Made by a program: the position numbers and the translations under genes
Source of the DNA: Comamonadaceae bacterium G21597-S1
GTDB lineage: Bacteria; Pseudomonadota; Gammaproteobacteria; Burkholderiales; Burkholderiaceae_C
Direction of reading: 5' to 3'
Assembly: GCA_027214345.1 (NCBI GenBank)
Contig: JAPWHR010000020.1
Coordinates: 1 to 64,000, forward strand
Length of the DNA: 64,000 nt
Shown here: positions 58,283 to 64,000 of the stretch, one piece after another
How positions within the stretch are numbered: the first letter of the stretch is position 1
How the letters are laid out: every line of letters begins with the position of its first letter
Notes under the pieces: model-generated
Told to the model about the DNA's origin: nothing
The model's database searches: none
The model's input: only the letters and a program-made list of their open reading frames with translations

Positions 58283-59829
58283 GCCGCACCTCCCTGTGGC
58301 AGCTGCCCGCTGTCCTCGGCCAGTGCGTGCACGGCGTCGACGAACACGCGCGCACGGTGTTCGTAGTTGTCGAACATGTCGAAGCTGGCGCATGCGGGCG
58401 ACAGCAACACCGCGTCGCCGGCGTGGGCCTGGCGGCGGGCCTCATCGACGGCGTGGTGCATGTCGCGCGCGTCGATCAGGTTCACGCCGCAGCCCTCGAG
58501 CGCGGCGCGGATCGCCGGTGCGTCGCGGCCGATCAGTACCACGGCCCGTGCGGCGCGGCGGATCGGCTCACGCAGTGGCGAGAAATCCTGCCCCTTGCCG
58601 TCACCGCCGAGGATGGGCACCAGCTTGCGTTCGGCGCCCAGCCCGGCCAGCGCGGCGGCGGTGGCGCCGACGTTCGTGCCCTTGCTGTCGTCGAAATATT
58701 CGATCTCGTCGACGACGGCAACCGACGCCACGCGGTGCGGTTCGCCGTGGTACTCGCGCAGCCCGTACAACACCGGGGCCAGCGTGCAACCGGCCTCGGC
58801 CGCCAGTGCCAACGCGGTCAGCGCGTTGACCGCGTTGTGCTGGCCACGAATGCGCAGCGCCTCGGCCGGCATCAGGCGTTGCATGTGCAACTCCTCGGGC
58901 TCCTGACCCTTGCGCAGCTTGATCGTGGGGTCGAGCTCCTGCGCCCGTACCAGCCAGACCATGCCGTTGACCTTTTCCAGCCCGAATGCGCCCGGCTGCG
59001 TGGGCACGCCGGCGCCGACACTGGTGCTGCGGCGCATGGCGCGCCCCTTGACCGGCGCCGGCAGCATCGCCATCACGGCCGGGTCGTCGCGGTTGAGCAC
59101 CATCAGTGCCTGGCTGCCGAAGATCCGGGCCTTGGCCGCGGCATAAGTCGCCATGTCGCCGTGCCAGTCCAGGTGGTCCTGGCTCAGGTTCAGCACGCAG
59201 GCGGCCGTGGGTTCGAACGCCGGCTGCGCCGGTGTCGTGTCCTGCGGCGCGGGCGTCGCCATGTCGGCGAGCTGGAAACTCGACAGTTCGATCACCCAGA
59301 CCTGGGGCAGGTCGCCGTCGTCCAGGTGCTGCACCAGCGTGTCGAGCAGGGTCGGGCCGATGTTGCCGGCCAGCGCCACGGTCTTGCCGGCGCGTTCGAC
59401 CAGTTGCGCGGTCAGTGACGCCACGGTGGTCTTGCCGTTGGTGCCGGTCACGGCCAGGATCTGCGGCGCGTACGCCTGGGTGTCGCGCAAATCGGCCAGG
59501 GCTTGCGCGAACAGGTCCAGTTCCCCGGCCACCGCGATGCCGTCGGCGTGGGCCGCGTCGACCACCGCTGCCACCTGGGCCGGCGTCAGGCCGGGGCTCT
59601 TGAGCAGCAGGTCGGGGCGCACGGGTTGCAGCAGCGTGGCGTCGAGTGCGCCGTGCACGAAGCGGGCGTCGGGCACGGTCGCGCGCAGTGCCGCCAGCTG
59701 GGGCGGGGTCTCGCGGGTATCGGCCACCGTGACCGATGCGGCGCCCTGGCGCGCGCACCAGCGGGCCATGGCCAGGCCGGAACTGCCCAGGCCCAGGACC
59801 AGCACGTGGATGTCTTGCAGCGGCTGCAT
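58279..59829 (-). CDS. murD: UDP-N-acetylmuramoylalanine-D-glutamate ligase MurD
   Basis: A 516-residue Mur ligase adding D-Glu. The N terminus has [16 protein letters not shown], the ATP loop [14 protein letters not shown], and the third domain [17 protein letters not shown]. It is longer than E. coli MurD (~438), with extra Ala/Pro-rich stretches. It lies eight bases after mraY. Confidence 0.96.
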   Translation of the reverse strand: MQPLQDIHVLVLGLGSSGLAMARWCARQGAASVTVADTRETPPQLAALRATVPDARFVHGALDATLLQPVRPDLLLKSPGLTPAQVAAVVDAAHADGIAVAGELDLFAQALADLRDTQAYAPQILAVTGTNGKTTVASLTAQLVERAGKTVALAGNIGPTLLDTLVQHLDDGDLPQVWVIELSSFQLADMATPAPQDTTPAQPAFEPTAACVLNLSQDHLDWHGDMATYAAAKARIFGSQALMVLNRDDPAVMAMLPAPVKGRAMRRSTSVGAGVPTQPGAFGLEKVNGMVWLVRAQELDPTIKLRKGQEPEELHMQRLMPAEALRIRGQHNAVNALTALALAAEAGCTLAPVLYGLREYHGEPHRVASVAVVDEIEYFDDSKGTNVGATAAALAGLGAERKLVPILGGDGKGQDFSPLREPIRRAARAVVLIGRDAPAIRAALEGCGVNLIDARDMHHAVDEARRQAHAGDAVLLSPACASFDMFDNYEHRARVFVDAVHALAEDSGQLPQGGAA

Positions 59830-59837
59830 CGTCGTCG

Positions 59838-61016
59838 TCACCGCAGCTTCAGGGTGGACAGGCCCACCAGGCACAACAACATGGTGATGATCCAGAACCG
59901 GACCACGACCTGGGACTCTTTCCAGCCGGTCTTCTCGAAATGGTGGTGCAGCGGCGCCATCTTGAGCAGGCGCCGGCCCTCGCCATAGCGGCGCTTGGTG
60001 TACTTGAAATAACCCACCTGGGCCATCACCGAGATCGCTTCGACGACGAAGATGCCGCCCATGATGGCGAGCACGATCTCCTGGCGCACGATGACCGCGA
60101 TCGTGCCCAGCGCGCCGCCCAGCGCCAGCGCGCCCACGTCGCCCATGAAGACTTGCGCCGGGTGCGTGTTGTACCAGAGGAAGGCCAGGCCGGCCCCGGC
60201 CATCGCCGAGCAGAAGATCAGCAATTCGCCCGAGCCCGGGATGTGCGGGAACAGCAGGTACTTGGAGAACACGGCGCTGCCGGTCACGTAGGCGAACACG
60301 CCCAACGCCGAACCCACCATCACGACCGGCATGATGGCCAGGCCGTCAAGGCCGTCCGTCAGGTTGACCGCATTGCTCGAGCCCACGATCACCAGGTAGG
60401 TCAGCACGACGAAACCCAGCACGCCCAGCGGGTAGCTGATCTCCTTGAAGAACGGCAGCAGCAGCCCGGCCTTGGGCGGCAGGCTCAGGTCGAAGCCCGA
60501 ACGCACCCAGGTCAGGAACAGCTCGAGCACTCGCAGGTTGGAGTTCTCCGAGATGCTGAACACCAGGTACAGCGCCGCGACCAGGCCGATCACCGATTGC
60601 CACAGGTATTTTTCGCGCGAGCGCATGCCTTCCGGGTTCTTGTGCACTACCTTGCGCCAGTCGTCGACCCAGCCGATGGCGCCGAAACCCAGCGTCACCA
60701 GCAGCACGATCCAGACGAAACGGTTGGACAGGTCCATCCACAGCAACGTCGAGACGGCGATGCAGATCAGGATCAGCACGCCGCCCATGGTCGGGGTGCC
60801 GCTCTTGCTGAAATGGGTCTCCATGCCGTAGCCACGGATCGGCTGGCCGATCTTGAGCCGCGACAGGTTGCGGATCACCGCCGGGCCGGCGATCAGGCCG
60901 ATCAGCAAGGCGGTCATGGCCGACAACACGGCGCGCAGCGTGAGGTACTGGAACACCCGCAGGAAGCCGAACTCCGGTCCCAGCGATTGCAGCCATTGGG
61001 TCAGGCTCAGCAACAT
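59838..61016 (-). CDS. mraY: Phospho-N-acetylmuramoyl-pentapeptide transferase MraY
   Basis: A 392-residue polytopic enzyme forming lipid I on undecaprenyl phosphate. Catalytic Asp residues lie in WVDDWRKV and [13 protein letters not shown]; other hallmarks are [16 protein letters not shown] and [11 protein letters not shown]. Its start overlaps the murF end by 10 bp. Confidence 0.98.
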   Translation of the reverse strand: MLLSLTQWLQSLGPEFGFLRVFQYLTLRAVLSAMTALLIGLIAGPAVIRNLSRLKIGQPIRGYGMETHFSKSGTPTMGGVLILICIAVSTLLWMDLSNRFVWIVLLVTLGFGAIGWVDDWRKVVHKNPEGMRSREKYLWQSVIGLVAALYLVFSISENSNLRVLELFLTWVRSGFDLSLPPKAGLLLPFFKEISYPLGVLGFVVLTYLVIVGSSNAVNLTDGLDGLAIMPVVMVGSALGVFAYVTGSAVFSKYLLFPHIPGSGELLIFCSAMAGAGLAFLWYNTHPAQVFMGDVGALALGGALGTIAVIVRQEIVLAIMGGIFVVEAISVMAQVGYFKYTKRRYGEGRRLLKMAPLHHHFEKTGWKESQVVVRFWIITMLLCLVGLSTLKLR

Positions 61017-62446
61017 GCGGCTTCTCCGGTTGTGGCGCCCGTGCCGGACGCGTCCGCTCGGGACTCGAGCGCGTCGACGACGCGCTCCATGCGCATGAAG
61101 CGCGAACCCTTGACGAGCACGCTGTCGACCAACGGCAGGTGTGCCGTCACCGCGGCGATCAGTTCTGGCATGGCGTCGAAGTGGCGTGCGCCGGGGAACG
61201 ACCGGGCCGCGTGGGCGGACAGGTCGCCCAGGGTGAAGAGATGCTCGATGCCCAGGGCATGGGCCCGGGCGCCGGCCTGGGCATGGAATTGCGGACCTTC
61301 GTCGCCGACCTCGCCCATGTCGCCGAGCACCATCAGGCGAGGCGCGGGCAACATGGCGAGCATCTCCAGCGCCGCGTCGACCGAGTCCGGGTTGGCGTTG
61401 TAGCTGTCGTCCACCAGCGTGCGGGCCCGGCCGTCGCAGTCCAGTAGCCGGGTGCGCGAACGCCCCTTGACCGGCTCGAACGCCTGCAGCCCGGCGACCA
61501 CCGCGGTCAGTGGCGCACCGGCCGCAATGGCGCAGCTGGCCGCCGCCAGCGCGTTGTGGACGTTGTGCAGGCCGGCCATCGGCAGCGCGAAGGCCAGCAG
61601 CCCGGCGGGCGTGTCGGCCCGGACCTGCCAGGCGCCATCGTGCCAGCGCGGCGGCTGGGCGCGGATGTCGGCCGCCGAACCGCCGTCGACCGGGGGGGGG
61701 CTGCCGATCGCGAAACTCAGGCAGACCCGCGCGCCAGCGCGGCTGCGCCACAGGGGCGCAAAACCGTCGTCGTGCGGGAACACGGCGGTGCCGGTGGCGG
61801 ACAGGCTGTCGATGACGGCGCCGTTTTCCCGTGCCACCGCCTCAACGGTGGCCATGAATTCCAGGTGCTCGCGTTGGGCGTTGTTGATCAGGGCCACGGT
61901 CGGCTGCGCCATGGCTGCGAGCAGCGCGATTTCGCCGGGATGGTTCATGCCCAGTTCGACCGCGGCCACGCGGTGTTCGGCGCGCAGGCGCAACAGGGTC
62001 AGTGGCAGCCCGATGTCGTTGTTGAAATTGCCCTGGGTGGCCAGTGCGGCGCCGGGCATCCAGTGCTGCAGGATGCTGGCCAGCATCTGCGTGACCGTGG
62101 TCTTGCCGTTGCTGCCGGTCACCGCGATCAAGGGCAGGCTGAACTGCTCGCGCCAGCGCGTGGCCAGCTGGCCCAGCGCCGCGCGGGTGTCGGCGACGAC
62201 CAGGCCGCTCAGGCCGGCTGCGCGCAGCGCGTCGGCGTCATGCGCCAGCGCCGCGGCCGCGCCGGCGGCGCGCGCCTGCGCCAGGAACCGGTTGCCGTCG
62301 AAGTTGTCGCCGCGGATGGCGACGAAAAGGTCGCCCGGCTGCAGGCTGCGGCTGTCGGAGTGCACGCGTTGCACCGGCGTGGCGGCGTCGCCGACCAGCG
62401 TGCAGCCGGGCAACCAGCGTGCGGCCTGTTGCAGGTTCATCATCAT
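61007..62446 (-). CDS. murF: UDP-MurNAc-tripeptide-D-alanyl-D-alanine ligase MurF
   Basis: A 479-residue Mur ligase that adds D-Ala-D-Ala. It shows [17 protein letters not shown], the ATP loop [13 protein letters not shown] and the C-terminal [15 protein letters not shown]. The start MMMNLQ at 62446 overlaps murE by ATGA. Confidence 0.97.
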   Translation of the reverse strand: MMMNLQQAARWLPGCTLVGDAATPVQRVHSDSRSLQPGDLFVAIRGDNFDGNRFLAQARAAGAAAALAHDADALRAAGLSGLVVADTRAALGQLATRWREQFSLPLIAVTGSNGKTTVTQMLASILQHWMPGAALATQGNFNNDIGLPLTLLRLRAEHRVAAVELGMNHPGEIALLAAMAQPTVALINNAQREHLEFMATVEAVARENGAVIDSLSATGTAVFPHDDGFAPLWRSRAGARVCLSFAIGSPPPVDGGSAADIRAQPPRWHDGAWQVRADTPAGLLAFALPMAGLHNVHNALAAASCAIAAGAPLTAVVAGLQAFEPVKGRSRTRLLDCDGRARTLVDDSYNANPDSVDAALEMLAMLPAPRLMVLGDMGEVGDEGPQFHAQAGARAHALGIEHLFTLGDLSAHAARSFPGARHFDAMPELIAAVTAHLPLVDSVLVKGSRFMRMERVVDALESRADASGTGATTGEAACC

Positions 62447-63975
62447 GCCGCCACCCCCTGCGCCGCACTGCGCCGGCGCGCCAGGGCCGCGCGGGCCTGT
62501 TCGAGATCGGAGAACGGCCGCTTCCGGCCGGCCACCTCCTGGTAGTCCTCGTGTCCCTTGCCGGCGACCAGGATCACGTCGGCGTCGGCCGCCGACATGA
62601 CGGCGGACTCGATGGCCAGCGCGCGGTCGGCCTGCCGGTGCAGCGACGCGTGGCCGGCCAGTGCCGGAAGGATCTGGTCGATGATGGCCTGCGGATCCTC
62701 GCTGCGTGGGTTGTCGCTGGTGACCAGCACGTGATCGGCGGTGCGGGCGGCCGTGCCCATCAGCGGTCGCTTGCCCGGGTCGCGATCGCCGCCACAGCCG
62801 AACACGCACCACAACCGGCCCTGGCGTTGCCGGGCCACCGGGCGCAGGGCCTCGAGCGCCTTGTCCAGCGCGTCGGGCGTGTGGGCATAGTCGATCGCCA
62901 CCAGGGGTTGACCGGCCTCGAGCAGCCGCTGCATGCGGCCAGGGACCGGCATCAGTTCGGCGCAGGCGCCCACCGCCTGCGCCAGCGGGACACCGAGCGA
63001 GCGCATTGCGGCGATCACGCCCAGCAGGTTGTTGACGTTGTACTGGCCGATCAGCCGGGTCTGCAGATGCTCGCGCTGGTCGCCTTCGACCACGTCGAAC
63101 GCGAGCCCGGTGTCGCCAACGCTGATCGACTGCGCCTGCAGCCGGGCCGGCGCGCGGCAGGAGATCGTCCACAGGTCGAGCGCCTGCACCGCCGGCAGCT
63201 GCGTCAATGCGTGGCCCTTGGCGTCGTCGATGTTGATCACCGCGGCGGCCAGGCCCGGCCACTGGAACAGCCGGGTCTTGGCCTGCCAGTAGGCCTGCAT
63301 CGAACCGTGGTAATCCAGGTGGTCCTGCGTGAAGTTGGTGAAGATCGCGGTATGGATACGCGTGCCGTCGAGCCGGTGTTCGTCGATGCCGATCGACGAG
63401 GCCTCCAGCGCGCAGGCGCGCAGGCCGGCGTCGACGAAGCGACGCAGACTGGCCTGCAGCAACACCGGGTCGGGTGTCGTCAGCCCGGTTGCGGCCAGCG
63501 GGGCCGGGTCGCGCGTGCCGGCGTCGGCGGCCGGTGGCTGGCCGATGCCCAGCGTGCCGACCATGGCGCACGGCAGAGGCGGGTCGATGCGGGAGCTCGA
63601 CAAGGCCTGGGCCAGCCACCAGGCGGTGGAGGTCTTGCCATTGGTGCCGGTGACGGCAATGACGCGCAGCGCGTGCGAAGGGTCCTGGAAAAAGGCACAG
63701 GCCACCAGCGCGCTGGCCGTGCGCAAGCCGGTGTACCCGGCCACGCGCGGGTCGTCGGGCAGCGCAAACCGATCGGCACCGTCATGCTCGACCAGGCAGG
63801 CCGCGGCGCCCTGGGCCAAAGCGGCGCCCACGTGGGCGCGTGCATCGTGGGCGGCGCCGGGCCAGGCGAGGAAACCGTCGCCGGGTGCGACCGTGCGGCT
63901 GTCGCTGCGCAGCGTGCCGGTGACATGCCCGCGCAACCATGCGGCGGCGGCGGCCGGGGCGTGCAGTTGCTGCAT
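62443..63975 (-). CDS. murE: UDP-MurNAc-tripeptide synthetase MurE
   Basis: A 510-residue Mur ligase adding the third stem residue. The ATP loop is [14 protein letters not shown] and the specificity motif DNPRSEDP indicates meso-diaminopimelate. The ATG at 63975 forms a TGATG overlap with the presumed ftsI stop; a GTG one codon earlier is possible. Confidence 0.97.
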   Translation of the reverse strand: MQQLHAPAAAAAWLRGHVTGTLRSDSRTVAPGDGFLAWPGAAHDARAHVGAALAQGAAACLVEHDGADRFALPDDPRVAGYTGLRTASALVACAFFQDPSHALRVIAVTGTNGKTSTAWWLAQALSSSRIDPPLPCAMVGTLGIGQPPAADAGTRDPAPLAATGLTTPDPVLLQASLRRFVDAGLRACALEASSIGIDEHRLDGTRIHTAIFTNFTQDHLDYHGSMQAYWQAKTRLFQWPGLAAAVINIDDAKGHALTQLPAVQALDLWTISCRAPARLQAQSISVGDTGLAFDVVEGDQREHLQTRLIGQYNVNNLLGVIAAMRSLGVPLAQAVGACAELMPVPGRMQRLLEAGQPLVAIDYAHTPDALDKALEALRPVARQRQGRLWCVFGCGGDRDPGKRPLMGTAARTADHVLVTSDNPRSEDPQAIIDQILPALAGHASLHRQADRALAIESAVMSAADADVILVAGKGHEDYQEVAGRKRPFSDLEQARAALARRRSAAQGVAA

Positions 63976-64000
63976 CACAGGCTCTCCTCCACGGCGGTGA
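63975..64000 (-). CDS. ftsI: C-terminal end of the upstream division gene, probably ftsI (partial)
   Basis: The last codons before the murE start read TAVEESL-stop on the minus strand, with the TGA overlapping the murE ATG (TGATG). In the standard dcw order the preceding gene is ftsI (PBP3), consistent with this short end. Only seven residues are in the window, so identity rests on context. Confidence 0.45.

Noticed and set aside
57024-58445. In-frame extension of murG over ftsW, giving an 899-residue fusion
   Set aside because: The extra part is antisense-like Arg/Gly/Pro-rich sequence in a wrong frame of ftsW; murG starts at the ATGA overlap.

Overview
The window reads as a chromosome segment of a G+C-rich betaproteobacterium of the order Burkholderiales, closest in style to Bordetella, Achromobacter and Pigmentiphaga (Alcaligenaceae and relatives). 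The reasons are the gene order ffh/ypjD-like/pilS-pilR/ampD/nrdA-nrdB followed by a lysine-rich H1-like histone gene, the Bug-type (TctC) periplasmic receptors, the accBC-prmA-zinc-ribbon operon, and a complete division and cell wall (dcw) cluster. This placement comes from gene content only; no database was searched.

Layout. 1-3.8 kb: a Bug receptor, a SulP anion transporter and a small exported protein. 3.9-7 kb: miaB and ffh converge on four perfect copies of a 75-bp hairpin repeat. 7-11.9 kb: a YpjD-like membrane protein, a small Cys-rich protein, a PilS/PilR-type two-component pair and ampD. 12.1-17.3 kb: nrdAB behind a promoter with tandem NrdR boxes, then the H1-like histone gene and its terminator. 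17.3-23.6 kb (minus strand): a PfkB kinase, a zinc-ribbon protein, prmA, accC, accB, a TlpA-like thioredoxin and a conserved hypothetical. 23.7-30.1 kb: mpl on plus; DAHP synthase with an aromatic leader-peptide attenuator, tldD, a 3-hydroxyisobutyrate-dehydrogenase-like enzyme and rodA on minus. 30.2-37.2 kb (plus): an esterase, an RNase II-type nuclease, a TonB-like protein, mtgA, an acyltransferase, a phosphatidate cytidylyltransferase-like protein and ruvC. The gap before the cytidylyltransferase holds two hairpins sharing a core in opposite orientation.

37.2-47.6 kb is an accessory catabolic island: CoA transferase, TetR regulator, nitronate-monooxygenase-like protein, acyl-CoA ligase, Bug receptor, LigA/LigB-type extradiol dioxygenase, Rieske ring-hydroxylating dioxygenase alpha and beta subunits, short-chain dehydrogenase and C-C hydrolase. 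Together they imply uptake of an aromatic compound, cis-dihydroxylation, rearomatisation to a catechol, meta cleavage and hydrolysis, with CoA activation of an acid. The substrate cannot be named from sequence. No ferredoxin or reductase for the Rieske oxygenase and no lower meta pathway are encoded here.

47.6-64 kb (minus): a transglutaminase-like protein and a 59-residue membrane protein, then the dcw cluster transcribed ftsI (end only)-murE-murF-mraY-murD-ftsW-murG-murC-ddlB-ftsQ-ftsA-ftsZ-lpxC, with many 4-bp start/stop overlaps. It builds the lipid-linked peptidoglycan precursor, assembles the divisome and starts lipid A synthesis.

No tRNA, rRNA, insertion sequence, prophage or CRISPR array was seen. 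The best candidates for something little described are the hairpin pair with an inverted shared core (35.3-35.5 kb), the 75-bp tandem array (5.3-5.6 kb), the aromatic attenuator upstream of DAHP synthase, and the hybrid aromatic pathway.
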